Counted from the first letter of the stretch, positions 39,302-48,121 are shown. The stretch is 64,000 bases of DNA from Gemmobacter sp034519525 (GCA_034519525.1 JAXHOJ010000034.1:36488-100487); one strand, 5' to 3'. A program made the numbers and translations. The notes: generated from the sequence alone by a model not told the origin.

Positions 39302-39493
39302 ATGAGCGACACGAAACCCGATTTTCCCGCAACTGACCTGCCGCCCGCAGCACTGCGGGCCCTGGCCGAGGCCGAGGCCCGCCGTCAGGCCGCCGCCGCA
39401 CCGGACCTGCCACCCGAGCTGGGCGGCCGCGACGGCCCAGAACCCGTGCGCTATGGGGATTGGGAAAAGAAGGGGCTGGCGATCGACTTCTGA
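39302..39493 (+). CDS. DUF1674 protein (SdhAF4-like succinate dehydrogenase assembly factor)
   Basis: The 63-residue protein ends in GPEPVRYGDWEKKGLAIDF, the diagnostic DUF1674 C-terminus. Eukaryotic SdhAF4 and bacterial relatives help assemble flavinylated SdhA; that role is by homology. It is divergent from rsmB by 72 bp. The 146 bp after it, up to the next gene's stop, contain nothing recognisable. Confidence 0.9.
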   Translation: MSDTKPDFPATDLPPAALRALAEAEARRQAAAAPDLPPELGGRDGPEPVRYGDWEKKGLAIDF

Positions 39494-39639
39494 GGGGGGC
39501 ACCCCCTCTCTCCCCACAGGAAAGCGGGCAGAAATCTCAGCCCGCGATCGCCCTGGGGGTGTGGCAAATGACAATACACAGGCGGGACGCAGGCGGGACA
39601 CCGGCGGGCCGTGAACGGCACGCCCGCGCCGCCCGAGGA

Positions 39640-40005
39640 TCAGCGCAGCCGGAAGGCCGCAGAATCGCCTGCGCCGCGATCCACCGTAAAGCGCAATTCA
39701 TCCCCCCGGGCCTCGACCAGTTGGCAATTATAGGGGATGGGTTTGCCGCTCCATTCCATTTCCCGGCAGAAATAGCCGTCTTTCCAAGACCATGTGCCGG
39801 TGACGCGCCAGCCGAGGGCAGACCCTTCGATCTGGCCATCGGGCATGACATTCAACCCGATGCGGAACAGCCCCAGCCGCAATTCACGGCCTTCGACCAG
39901 CGCCACGAAAGCATCGCGGTCGCGCACGGGTTCAAACTCGTCGGCCAGCACCGGGCTTGCGGTGAAGGTCAGCAGGGCGGCAAGCAGCGGGATGCGGCAG
40001 GGCAT
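39640..40005 (-). CDS. small secreted hypothetical protein next to dapB
   Basis: The 121-residue protein starts MPCRIPLLAALLTFTASPVLA, a signal peptide, so it is periplasmic. The mature part (EFEPVRDRDAFVALVEGREL, WSWKDGYFCREMEWSG) contains two cysteines that could form a disulfide. I recognise it as a protein that recurs in Rhodobacteraceae, sometimes mislabelled dihydrodipicolinate reductase because of its neighbour. It has no such fold. Function unknown. It lies 102 bp downstream of dapB on the same strand. Confidence 0.75.
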   Translation of the reverse strand: MPCRIPLLAALLTFTASPVLADEFEPVRDRDAFVALVEGRELRLGLFRIGLNVMPDGQIEGSALGWRVTGTWSWKDGYFCREMEWSGKPIPYNCQLVEARGDELRFTVDRGAGDSAAFRLR

Positions 40006-40107
40006 GGGCGGAACCTCCGGTTCTGTTCTTCTGCATTACGCAGAAGCCCCCCGGACAGTTCACACCCTGCGCAAAAAAACTTGCCGCGTGTCAGCCCCGG
40101 GCGCGGA

Positions 40108-40917
40108 TCAAAGCCCCAGCACATCCAGCATGGAATATTCGCCCGGCGCCTTGTCCTGCCCCCAAAGCGCGGCTTTAAGCGCGCCCCGCGCAAAGATTGC
40201 CCGGTCGGTGGCGACATGGCGCAGGATGATGCGTTCGCCCGGGCTGGCAAACATCACATCATGTTCCCCCACGATATCGCCCCCCCGGATGGCGGCAAAG
40301 CCGATGGCGCCGGGCACCCGCGCGCCGGTGATGCCATCGCGGCCCGAATCGCGCACATCGGCCAGCGCCACACCCCGGCCTTCGGCGGCCGCCTCGCCCA
40401 GCATCAGCGCGGTGCCAGAGGGTGCATCCACCTTCTTGCCATGATGCGCTTCGATGATTTCCACATCCCAATCGGCATCCAGCGCCTGCGCCACCTTTTT
40501 CGTCAGCTGCACCAGAAGGTTGACCCCAAGGCTCATGTTCCCGGCCCGCACGATCACCGCATGATGGGCGGCAGCGGCGATCTTTGCCAGATGTTCAGGC
40601 TCCAGCCCGGTGGTGCCGATGACATGCACCGCACGGGCCTGCGCCGCCAGCGCCGCAAATTCCACCGTGGCGGCGGGCGAGGTGAAATCAATCACCGCCT
40701 GCGCCTTGGCAAAGGCATCCAGCGGATCATCGGTGACCGCAAGGCCAAGCGGGGCGCCGCCCAGACATTCGCCCAGATCCCGCCCGATCCAGGGATTGCC
40801 CGACCGTTCCACCGCACCGACCAGCCGGGCCTTGCCGCTGTCCAGCACGGTGCGGATCAGCATCTGCCCCATGCGCCCCGAAGCGCCCGTGATCACGATT
40901 CCCGGCAGTTCGCCCAT
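40108..40917 (-). CDS. dapB: 4-hydroxy-tetrahydrodipicolinate reductase
   Basis: The 269-residue enzyme of lysine/diaminopimelate synthesis has the nucleotide motif ITGASGRMGQMLI (about 9-21), GTTGLEPEHL, and the catalytic His-Lys segment EIIEAHHGKKVDAPSGTAL (about 154-172). The Rossmann and tetramerisation domains are complete. AGGAG-like sequence (AAGGAGACGG) precedes the ATG at 40917. It is divergent from rbfA over about 97 bp. Confidence 0.95.
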   Translation of the reverse strand: MGELPGIVITGASGRMGQMLIRTVLDSGKARLVGAVERSGNPWIGRDLGECLGGAPLGLAVTDDPLDAFAKAQAVIDFTSPAATVEFAALAAQARAVHVIGTTGLEPEHLAKIAAAAHHAVIVRAGNMSLGVNLLVQLTKKVAQALDADWDVEIIEAHHGKKVDAPSGTALMLGEAAAEGRGVALADVRDSGRDGITGARVPGAIGFAAIRGGDIVGEHDVMFASPGERIILRHVATDRAIFARGALKAALWGQDKAPGEYSMLDVLGL

Positions 40918-41014
40918 GGCCGTCTCCTTCTTGCTGCACCGCCCCATACCGCTTAGGCGGCGCCCGGAAAAGCCTGCCGTTGCAGGGGCTGCGCAAAAGC
41001 CTTACATGGGGCGC

Positions 41015-41452
41015 ATGTCGAAAAACCGCACCTCCTCGGGCGATGGCCCAACCCAGCGTCAGCTTCGCGTCGGCGAACTGATCCGCCGCACCCTGTCTGA
41101 CGTGTTGAACCGGGCCGAAATCCACGACCCGGAGCTGAACCGCATGTCGATCACCGTGGGTGAGGTGCGCTGCTCCAATGACCTAAAGGTGGCGACGGTT
41201 TACGTCATGCCGCTGATGGGGTCTGTTCCCGTCGAAGACGCGATTGCCGCGCTGGCCCGCAACAGGTTTGAACTGCGCCGCCATGTCAGCGCGCAGCTGA
41301 CGCTGAAATACGCGCCCGACCTGCGCTTCCGCCCCGACAGCACCTATGACCAGCTGGATGAAACCCGGCGGCTGTTTTCGGACGAGAAAGTGAAGCGCGA
41401 TCTGGCACAGCCCGACGATGAAGATGACGCAGACCCTGCGGATCATGCGTAA
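41015..41452 (+). CDS. rbfA: 30S ribosome-binding factor RbfA
   Basis: The 145-residue protein is a KH-fold cold-adaptation and 16S maturation factor. The family segments are RQLRVGELIRRTLSDVLNR, MSITVGEVRCSNDLKVATVY and LRFRPDSTYDQLDETRRLF. The acidic tail (DDEDDADPADHA) is usual in this order. The ATG at 41015 (MSKNRTSSG) is favoured; one at 41006 is in frame. It overlaps the next gene by 8 bp, and truB follows, the common rbfA-truB linkage. Confidence 0.93.
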   Translation: MSKNRTSSGDGPTQRQLRVGELIRRTLSDVLNRAEIHDPELNRMSITVGEVRCSNDLKVATVYVMPLMGSVPVEDAIAALARNRFELRRHVSAQLTLKYAPDLRFRPDSTYDQLDETRRLFSDEKVKRDLAQPDDEDDADPADHA

Positions 41453-42176
41453 GCTGCTGGCAGCGCTGGCCTTTCTGGCCACGCCTGCCCTTGCTGCCGC
41501 CCCCTGTTCCACCACCCGCTTCGAAGGCACCGGCTACACGCTCTGCGAAGTGCGTGCAGGTCAGGATCTGCGGCTGTTTCACAGCGATCCGTCAGGCGAT
41601 CTGCTGGGCAGCTTTGGCGCGGTGAACCGCGCGCTGGCCGCCGAAGGGCGACAGCTGGCCTTTGCCATGAATGCCGGCATGTATCACCCGGATCGCGCGC
41701 CCGTCGGCCTGTATGTGGAAAACGGGGCAGAGCAGGCGCCGATCGTGCTGCCCGCCTCCCGGGGGAATTTCGGGCTGCTGCCGAACGGCGTGTTCTGCAT
41801 CCAGGCCGATGGTTTTGCGGTGATCGAATCGCGGGCCTTCGCCAAGTCGCCTCCGGCCTGCCGCTTTGCCACGCAATCCGGGCCGCTGCTGGTGAATGGT
41901 GGCAAGCTGCACCCCCGGTTCATCCCCGATGGCGACAGCCGCTATATCCGCAATGGTGTTGGCGTATCGGCAGATGGCCAGCGCGCAGTCTTTGTCATTT
42001 CAGAATCTGCGGTGAATTTCGATACTTTCGGCCGGCTGTTCCGCGATGCGCTGGATCTGCCGGATGCGCTGTATTTCGATGGCAAGATCTCGCGGCTTTA
42101 TGCGCCTGCGCTGCGGCGCAGTGATTTCGGGCTGCCGATGGGGCCGATTGTCGGGCTGGCGGTGCCAAAACCTTGA
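41445..42176 (+). CDS. secreted phosphodiester glycosidase family protein (DUF2233/NAGPA-like)
   Basis: The 243-residue protein starts MRKLLAALAFLATPALA, a signal peptide, overlapping the rbfA stop. The core has FAMNAGMYHPDRAPVGLYVE and GNFGLLPNGVFCI, then ATQSGPLLVNGGKLHP and FVISESAVNFDTFGRLFRD, which fit the phosphodiester glycosidase fold shared with the mannose-6-phosphate uncovering enzyme. In bacteria the substrate is unknown, perhaps cell-envelope glycan phosphodiesters. It sits between rbfA and truB. Confidence 0.85.
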   Translation: MRKLLAALAFLATPALAAAPCSTTRFEGTGYTLCEVRAGQDLRLFHSDPSGDLLGSFGAVNRALAAEGRQLAFAMNAGMYHPDRAPVGLYVENGAEQAPIVLPASRGNFGLLPNGVFCIQADGFAVIESRAFAKSPPACRFATQSGPLLVNGGKLHPRFIPDGDSRYIRNGVGVSADGQRAVFVISESAVNFDTFGRLFRDALDLPDALYFDGKISRLYAPALRRSDFGLPMGPIVGLAVPKP

Positions 42177-42227
42177 CCTTGCATCAGGCGGGGGCTAGCA
42201 GGCGGCTTTCGTGAACCGGAGGCGATC

Positions 42228-43133
42228 ATGGCGCGGACAAAAAAGGGGCGGGCAGTTTCAGGCTGGGTCGTGATCGACAAGCCCGCGGGCATCACCTCCA
42301 CCGCTGTGGTCAACAAGGTGAAATGGGCCTTCGATGCGCAGAAGGCAGGCCATGCCGGCACGCTCGATCCGGCGGCGACCGGTGTTCTGGCCATCGCCCT
42401 GGGCGAGGCCACCAAGACCGTGCCCTACATCACCGATGCGCTGAAATGCTATCGCTTCGTCATTCGCTTCGGCCAGGCAACGACGACAGATGATGCCGAA
42501 GGCACCGTGATCGACACCAGCGACAGCCGCCCCGAGGATGCCGCGATTGCCGCGGCATTGGCAGCGTTCCGTGGCGATATCATGCAGGTGCCGCCGCAGT
42601 TTTCTGCCGTGAAGGTAGAGGGCGAACGCGCCTATGATCTGGCGCGCGAAGGGGTGGAAATGGATCTGGTCGCCCGCCCGCTGTGGGTGGACAGCCTGGA
42701 GATGATCGCCCGCCCCGATGCCGATCATGTCGAACTGGAAATGGTCTGCGGCAAGGGCGGCTATGTCCGATCCATCGCGCGGGATCTGGGGCAGGCTCTG
42801 GGCTGTCTGGGCCATGTGCTGTGGCTGCGCCGCGTCTGGTCTGGCCCGTTCGAGGCCGACAAGGGGGTAAGCCTGGAAACCATCGAGGCAGGCGCCAAGA
42901 CCCCGGCGCTGGATGTGCATCTGCTGCCGCTGGAACTCGGTCTGGCCGATGTGCCGGAACTGCCCGCCACGCCGGAAGGGGCGGCGCGGCTGAAGAACGG
43001 CAATCCCGGCATGGTGATCGCCTCGAACGTGGAATATGGCGATGAAGCCTGGGCCTCGTATCAGGGCAAGGCCGTGGCGGTAGGCAGCTATCGCGCGGGC
43101 GAGCTGCACCCCAGCCGCGTGTTCAACCACTAA
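42228..43133 (+). CDS. truB: tRNA pseudouridine(55) synthase TruB
   Basis: The 301-residue enzyme makes pseudouridine 55 in the T arm of tRNAs. The catalytic Asp is in GHAGTLDPAATGVLAIALG (about residue 47). GWVVIDKPAGITS, the substrate loop PPQFSAVKVEGERAYDLAR and CGKGGYVRSIARDLG are also present. CGGAGG precedes the ATG. The 3' end overlaps the convergent RTX gene by 11 bp. Confidence 0.95.
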   Translation: MARTKKGRAVSGWVVIDKPAGITSTAVVNKVKWAFDAQKAGHAGTLDPAATGVLAIALGEATKTVPYITDALKCYRFVIRFGQATTTDDAEGTVIDTSDSRPEDAAIAAALAAFRGDIMQVPPQFSAVKVEGERAYDLAREGVEMDLVARPLWVDSLEMIARPDADHVELEMVCGKGGYVRSIARDLGQALGCLGHVLWLRRVWSGPFEADKGVSLETIEAGAKTPALDVHLLPLELGLADVPELPATPEGAARLKNGNPGMVIASNVEYGDEAWASYQGKAVAVGSYRAGELHPSRVFNH

Positions 43134-44349
43134 CCGACGACGGGGCGGCAGACGGGGCGGGCACCAGCAGGATATCGGTCAGCGTCAGGCCCTTGGCGCC
43201 CGAAATCAGCGCCAGCGCCTGCCCGTCCAGCAGCAGCGCCATGTCTTCGCCCTGCGGTTCCAGTGCCAGCTGCGGATCAGGATGCAGCTCCGGATCATAG
43301 ATCAGCTCCAGACGGTCGGCCCCCGGTTCGAAATCCATGATCCGGGCAGGCTGGCCCGGCGCCAGCCAGTCTCCCAGGCGAAAGGTATCCTCACCCGCGT
43401 CGCCCGTGGCGATATCGGCGCCACCGATCACCATCAGATCATCCCCGCCGCCACCGTTCAGGAAATCGGTTTCGGCATCCGCGGCGCCCCCGGCATGGCC
43501 GATCAGCGTATCATCCCCGAAATCGCCATCCAGCGTATCCTGCCCGGCACTGCCCTGCAGCAGATCATCCCCGAAGCCGCCATTCAGCCAGTCGTCGCCA
43601 TCACCGTCGAACAGGCCATCCGCCCCCATGCCGCCCAGCAGCGAATCCGCCCCAGCCCCACCATAGAGCGTATCGGCGCCATCATGCCCGGCCAGCGCAT
43701 CGCCGCCACTGCCGCCCTCCAGCAGATCATGGCCGCCTTCGCCCTCCAGCCGGTCGTCACCGCCATGGCCCTGCAAGGTATCGGCGCCCGAGCCGCCAAA
43801 CAGATAGTCCTGCCCGCCCCCGCCCAGCAGCCGGTCATCGCCCCCCCGCGCCACGATCTGATCCAGCCCGGCGCGGCCGTGAAACACGTCATCGCCGGCG
43901 CCGCCTGACAGCTTGTCATTGCCACTGGTGCCATTCACCGCATCCCGCCCCGCCGCAACCTGCGCCCTGTCCGGATCGCGGCCCACATCGCCCTCCGCCT
44001 CGCCGCCGGGGGCCGGATCATCCAGCAGATCCCCGCCCGGGCCTGCCGCCCCGGCCTGTTCCGGCTCTGGCAGGTCATCCTCATCACCCGTTTCCGTCTC
44101 GCGGTCAGAGCTGAAAACGGTATCCAGCATCAGCCCGGCCGTCAGCGCCCCCAGAATGGCAAACAATCCCAACATCACACACCACACCCCCGCCTGCACC
44201 TTGGCAGGCGTTGCCCAGACCACCTTTTCCCGCAGGCCCACCCCGTGGAAATGTTCTGCATTTACCCCAGCAATCATGGCAGAAAACCGGCCATTCTGCC
44301 AGCTGCGCAGGGCGAAATCTTGCAAACTGGTTAAAAGGCCCGGCATCAT
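43123..44349 (-). CDS. RTX calcium-binding repeat protein with N-terminal membrane segment
   Basis: A protein of about 408 residues. An N-terminal region with one strong hydrophobic segment (CVMLGLFAILGALTAGLM, about 57-74) is followed by a very acidic linker, then about ten nonapeptide RTX repeats (GGxGxDxLx, about 145-310: SGGAGDDVF, LGGGGQDYL, FGGSGADTL, EGGSGGDAL and others). A compact C-terminal domain (about 320-400) has FRLGDWLAPGQPARIMDFEPG. The repeats bind Ca2+ outside the cell. RTX proteins usually leave by type I secretion with a C-terminal signal; no exporter gene is nearby. The start is uncertain: an ATG at 44277 (MIAGVNAEHF) is also possible, and neither has a good ribosome-binding site. 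Confidence 0.8.
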   Translation of the reverse strand: MMPGLLTSLQDFALRSWQNGRFSAMIAGVNAEHFHGVGLREKVVWATPAKVQAGVWCVMLGLFAILGALTAGLMLDTVFSSDRETETGDEDDLPEPEQAGAAGPGGDLLDDPAPGGEAEGDVGRDPDRAQVAAGRDAVNGTSGNDKLSGGAGDDVFHGRAGLDQIVARGGDDRLLGGGGQDYLFGGSGADTLQGHGGDDRLEGEGGHDLLEGGSGGDALAGHDGADTLYGGAGADSLLGGMGADGLFDGDGDDWLNGGFGDDLLQGSAGQDTLDGDFGDDTLIGHAGGAADAETDFLNGGGGDDLMVIGGADIATGDAGEDTFRLGDWLAPGQPARIMDFEPGADRLELIYDPELHPDPQLALEPQGEDMALLLDGQALALISGAKGLTLTDILLVPAPSAAPSSVSG

Positions 44350-44389
44350 CTGGCCCGCAGAACAGGCTTTTCTTTTTCACGCCAGTCCC

Positions 44390-44484
44390 GTATAGGCGCG
44401 CATCCGAAGCGGAATCCGCGGCGGACCCAAGGGCCTTGCTGGACGACATCCCGGCTCGTGCCGTCACACCAACCCTGAAAAGGA
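44390..44484 (+). promoter_or_regulatory. rpsO 5' leader, possible S15 autoregulatory RNA
   Basis: The leader before rpsO has small hairpins (GCGG-AAT-CCGC and CGGC-TCGT-GCCG inside a GAC/GTC clamp) just before the ribosome-binding site AAAGGAGA. S15 represses its own mRNA in many bacteria through phylum-specific leader folds, so control here is plausible; I cannot match it to a defined alphaproteobacterial motif by eye. Confidence 0.3.
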
Positions 44485-44491
44485 GATCCCG

Positions 44492-44761
44492 ATGTCGATC
44501 ACCGTGGAAGAAAAAGCCCGCCTGATCCAGGAATACGCCACCAAAGAAGGCGATACCGGTTCGCCGGAAGTTCAGGTTGCGATCCTCAGCTCGCGCATCG
44601 CGACGCTGACCGAGCATTTCAAGACCCACCGCAAGGACAACCACTCGCGTCGTGGCCTTCTGATGCTCGTCGCCCAGCGCCGCAAGCTGCTGGACTACCT
44701 GAAAGGCAAAGACGCTGCGCGCTATGCTTCGCTGATCGCCCGTCTGGGCCTGCGCCGCTAA
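44492..44761 (+). CDS. rpsO: 30S ribosomal protein S15
   Basis: The 89-residue protein matches S15 throughout: GDTGSPEVQVAILSSRI, LTEHFKTHRKDNHSRRGLL and RRKLLDYLKGKDAARY. It binds the 16S central domain early in 30S assembly. The ATG follows AAAGGAGATCCCG. A terminator directly follows. The usual downstream partner pnp is displaced by about 1.1 kb by an AT-rich insertion. Confidence 0.97.
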   Translation: MSITVEEKARLIQEYATKEGDTGSPEVQVAILSSRIATLTEHFKTHRKDNHSRRGLLMLVAQRRKLLDYLKGKDAARYASLIARLGLRR

Positions 44762-44785
44762 GGCTGACGCCAAGGTTTTTCATGG

Positions 44786-44817
44786 AACGCCCGCGCCTGC
44801 GAAGGTGCGGGCGTTTT
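44786..44817 (+). terminator. intrinsic terminator after rpsO
   Basis: AACGCCCGCGCCT pairs with AGGTGCGGGCGTT (one G-T pair) around a GCGA loop, followed by TTTT. It lies 25 bp after the rpsO stop. Confidence 0.8.
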
Positions 44818-45018
44818 GGTTTGGGGTCATACAGTTAGACCTTTATAGAAGCTTACTTTTTGCACTAACCGACCAGCCACTGCGATATCGGAAACCTGAC
44901 AGACAATCTCCGTTCGGGCTTGCAGCAAGATGCAATATCATTATTTACAGCTGCTGCAATTTCAGATACCAATGATACAGGCGTTAATTTTTGCGCCACA
45001 AATTTTGGAGAGATTAAG

Positions 45019-45603
45019 ATGTCACCTATGCATGAATACAAGACTGTTGAGGCATGGCTTGCAGATCTAACTGCGGGTCGCAGAACGGCGATCATCCCTG
45101 CTACGCTCGCAGCAGAAGCCCTCGGTGAGACAGCAAACGCCTTCACCAAGAGGTTGAAATCTGGCGATCTTCCCACAATAAAAATAGGTGAACGCACCTA
45201 TTTGTCTGCTGACTATGTCGCTGACGAAATTAAGAAAAAACTCCGCCAGTCCGCCGATATACGCGAGCATGTGGAGCGTGTCGCCCGCCGCGGTGGCAAG
45301 ATCTTTTATGGCGAACTGATGGATCTTGTAGGAATGTCTTGGAAGAGTCCTCCTGACCGCAAGCGCATCGGACATCTACTTGGCGAACTGTCCCGCGACA
45401 CGTTTAAGCAGCAGAGAATTTTTCTGTCGTCCATTGTTCACCGGAAAGCCGCCGAACCAACTGGGCCCGGTCCAGGTTACTTCGATCTGATAACGGGTTT
45501 GGCCGACGAGCATGATGACGTTGACTACATCCCTGGCGAAGACGAGCAAGGAATGACTGAACGGCACATGAAGGCTGTCTGGGCCTTCTACAAGAAAAAC
45601 TGA
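45019..45603 (+). CDS. AT-rich accessory protein with excisionase-like HTH, unknown function
   Basis: The 194-residue protein starts MSPMHEYKTVEAWL, with GGAGAG upstream (45006-45011). An N-terminal helix-turn-helix resembling MerR/excisionase DNA-binding domains spans about residues 30-72 (LAAEALGETANAFTKRLKSG, then IKIGERTYLSADYVADEI). The C-terminal half (about 88-170) has GKIFYGELMDLVGMSWKSPP, RIGHLLGELS, FLSSIVHRKAAEP and GPGYFDLITGL. This pattern (small folded domain ending in LLSaiV...PGpGFF) is one I associate with widespread hypothetical proteins, some in phage or defence contexts. The gene is visibly lower in GC and uses codons such as ATA, AAA and TTT unlike its neighbours, which signals recent acquisition. 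It separates rpsO from pnp. Function unknown. Confidence 0.75.
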   Translation: MSPMHEYKTVEAWLADLTAGRRTAIIPATLAAEALGETANAFTKRLKSGDLPTIKIGERTYLSADYVADEIKKKLRQSADIREHVERVARRGGKIFYGELMDLVGMSWKSPPDRKRIGHLLGELSRDTFKQQRIFLSSIVHRKAAEPTGPGPGYFDLITGLADEHDDVDYIPGEDEQGMTERHMKAVWAFYKKN

Positions 45604-45606
45604 ACA

Positions 45607-45640
45607 GAAGATCGGCCGCTCTTTCCAGCAGCCGATCTTC
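45607..45640 (+). terminator. hairpin after the AT-rich gene
   Basis: GAAGATCGGC and GCCGATCTTC form a perfect 10-bp stem with a 14-base loop, 4 bp after the stop. There is no T run, so it may end the transcript weakly or protect its 3' end. Confidence 0.45.
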
Positions 45641-45683
45641 GCAAATTCTGACATGCCTTTTCTACCTTTTGTAAGCTCGCCCA

Positions 45684-45697
45684 TATACTCCAGTATA
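45684..45697. promoter_or_regulatory. palindrome TATACT-CC-AGTATA upstream of pnp
   Basis: A perfect 6-bp inverted repeat with a 2-bp centre lies in the 265 bp between the AT-rich gene and pnp, flanked by TAAGCT on both sides. It could be an operator, perhaps for the HTH protein just upstream, or a promoter element of pnp. The GC-rich part 45770-45868 is the pnp leader, which contains short hairpins (CCGGAGGGCCGG). Confidence 0.3.
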
Positions 45698-45868
45698 AGC
45701 TGCGACCCATCCCCACTTCCCAAACCGCCTGTTTTCGTGTATGCGGCCACCCATCTGTGACGTGAGGCCATGCCCCCGGCCGCATGCAAAGGATAGGGGC
45801 GGCGGCAATGGGGCCGCCAGACAACGGGAGACCCGGAGGGCCGGGAGTGCTCCCAGATAGGATGCTAG

Positions 45869-48021
45869 ATGTTCAATATCACGAAAAAGTCTATCCAGTG
45901 GGGCGATGAAACGCTCACGCTGGAAACGGGGAAGGTTGCGCGCCAGGCCGATGGGTCGGTGATCGCCACGCTGGGCGAAACCAGTGTCATGGCCAATGTG
46001 ACCTTCGCCAAACAGGCGAAGCCCGGGCAGGACTTCTTCCCGCTGACCGTGCACTACCAGGAAAAATACTATGCCGCGGGCAAGATCCCCGGCGGCTTCT
46101 TCAAGCGCGAAGCCCGGCCTTCCGAAAAGGAAACGCTGACCTCGCGTCTGATCGACCGTCCGTGCCGCCCGCTGTTCGTGGAAGGCTTCAAGCACGAAGT
46201 GCTGGTGATGGCCACCGTTCTGTCCTGCGATCTGGTGAACGATCCCGATATCGTCGCCATGATCGCCGTTTCGGCAGCGCTGACCATTTCGGGCGTGCCC
46301 TTCATGGGCCCGATCGGCGCCGCGCGCGTGGGCTTCTCGAATGGCGCCTATGTGCTGAACCCGGCCATGGATGACATGACCCAGCTGCGCCTGAACCCGG
46401 AACAGCGTCTGGATCTGGTGGTTGCCGGTACCAAATCCGCCGTGATGATGGTGGAATCCGAAGCCTACGAGCTGACCGAGGAAGAAATGCTGGGCGCCGT
46501 GAAATTCGGCCATGACGCGATGCAGCCGGTGATCGACCTGATCATCGACCTGGCAGAAGACGCCGCGAAAGAGCCTTTCGATTTCCACGCCCCCGATATC
46601 TCTGCGCTCTATGGCCGGGTGAAAGCTGCGGGCGAAGCACAGATGCGCGCCGCCTTCGCGCTGCGTGACAAGCAGGAACGGTCGAACGCGATCTCTGCTG
46701 CCGTCACCGCCATCAAGGGCGCGCTGTCGGAAGAAGATCTGGCCGATATCAACCTCGGCTCGGCGATCAAGAAGCTGGAAAGCTCGATCCTGCGTGGCGA
46801 TATCATCAATGGTGGCGCCCGCATCGACGGACGTGACACCAAGACCGTGCGCCCGATCGTCTGCGAAACCGGCATCCTGCCGCGCACCCATGGCTCGGCC
46901 CTGTTCACCCGTGGCGAAACCCAGGGTCTGGTCGTCACCACGCTGGGCACCGGCGAAGATGAACAGATCATCGACGCGCTGAACGGCAACACCCGGTCGA
47001 ACTTCCTGCTGCACTACAACTTCCCGCCCTATTCGGTGGGCGAAGTGGGCCGCGTGGGTTCGCCCGGCCGTCGTGAAATCGGCCATGGCAAGCTGGCCTG
47101 GCGCGCGCTGCAGGCCGTGCTGCCCGCAACGACCGATTTCCCCTATACGATCCGCGTCGTGTCGGAAATCACCGAATCCAACGGCTCTTCCTCCATGGCT
47201 TCGGTCTGCGGCGGGTCGCTGGCAATGATGGATGCGGGCGTGCCGCTGAAGGCGCCGGTTGCCGGTGTGGCCATGGGCCTGATCCTGGAAGAAGACGGCA
47301 AATAGGCCGTGCTGACCGACATCCTGGGCGACGAGGATCACCTCGGCGACATGGACTTCAAGGTGGCGGGCACCGCAGCCGGCATCACCTCGCTGCAGAT
47401 GGACATCAAGGTCGCGGGCATCACGCCCGAGATCATGGAGCAGGCGCTGGCGCAGGCCAAGGACGGCCGTCTGCACATCCTGGGCGAGATGAACAAGGCG
47501 CTGGCCGCCCCGCAGGGCTTCAGCGAATATGCGCCGAAGATCGAGACCATGAAGATCCCCACCGACAAGATCCGCGAAGTGATCGGCTCGGGCGGCAAGG
47601 TCATCCGCGAGATCGTGGAACTGTCGGGCGCCAAGGTCGACATCAACGATGACGGCATCATCAAGATCGCCTCTTCTTCGGCCGAAGCCATCAAGAAGGC
47701 CTATGACATGATCTGGTCGATCGTGGCCGAGCCGGAAGAAGGCCAGGTCTACACCGGCAATGTGGTGAAACTGGTCGACTTCGGTGCCTTCGTGAACTTC
47801 TTCGGCAAGCGCGACGGTCTGGTGCATGTGTCAGCCAGATCGCCAACAAGCGCCTGAACCACCCGAACGAGATCCTGAAAGAAGGCCAGGAAGTGAAGGT
47901 CAAGCTTCTGGGCTTCGACGATCGCGGCAAGGTGCGCCTTGGCATGAAGATGGTCGATCAGGAAACCGGCGAAGAAATCGCAGCCGACAAGAAAGAAAAA
48001 GAAGAAGCCGCAGAGGGCTGA
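45869..48021 (+). CDS. pnp: polyribonucleotide nucleotidyltransferase (one in-frame TAG, one frameshift)
   Basis: PNPase degrades RNA 3'-5' with phosphate and belongs to the degradosome. The protein has RNase PH domain 1 (MFNITKKSIQWGDETLTLETG), RNase PH domain 2 with the catalytic region FPYTIRVVSEITESNGSSSM, a KH domain (KIPTDKIREVIGSGGKVIRE) and an S1 domain (GQVYTGNVVKLVDFGAFVNF). A TAG at 47303-47305 interrupts EEDGK-x-AVLTDILGDEDH, where an aromatic residue is expected, so a single base change accounts for it. A frame break near 47831 precedes QIANKRLNHPNEILKEGQEV and the true TGA at 48019-48021. The total of about 716 residues is normal. Confidence 0.94.
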
Positions 48022-48040
48022 TCTCTCTGGGGTTTCTGAC

Positions 48041-48072
48041 AAAGGCGCCATCCTTGCGATGGCGCCTTTTTT
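48041..48072 (+). terminator. intrinsic terminator after pnp
   Basis: AAAGGCGCCATC pairs perfectly with GATGGCGCCTTT around CTTGC and is followed by a run of six T. It lies 19 bp after the restored pnp stop, which supports that stop being the true end. Confidence 0.9.
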
Positions 48073-48121
48073 CATATCTGCTGCTCAGGATCGTGATCAC
48101 AGCGCCAAAGGGGTTTGCAAC

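Noticed and set aside
45662..47827. Very long open frame on the minus strand opposite pnp
   Set aside because: It is a mirror of the GC-skewed third positions of pnp, has a His/Arg-rich composition with no domain, and no ribosome-binding site.
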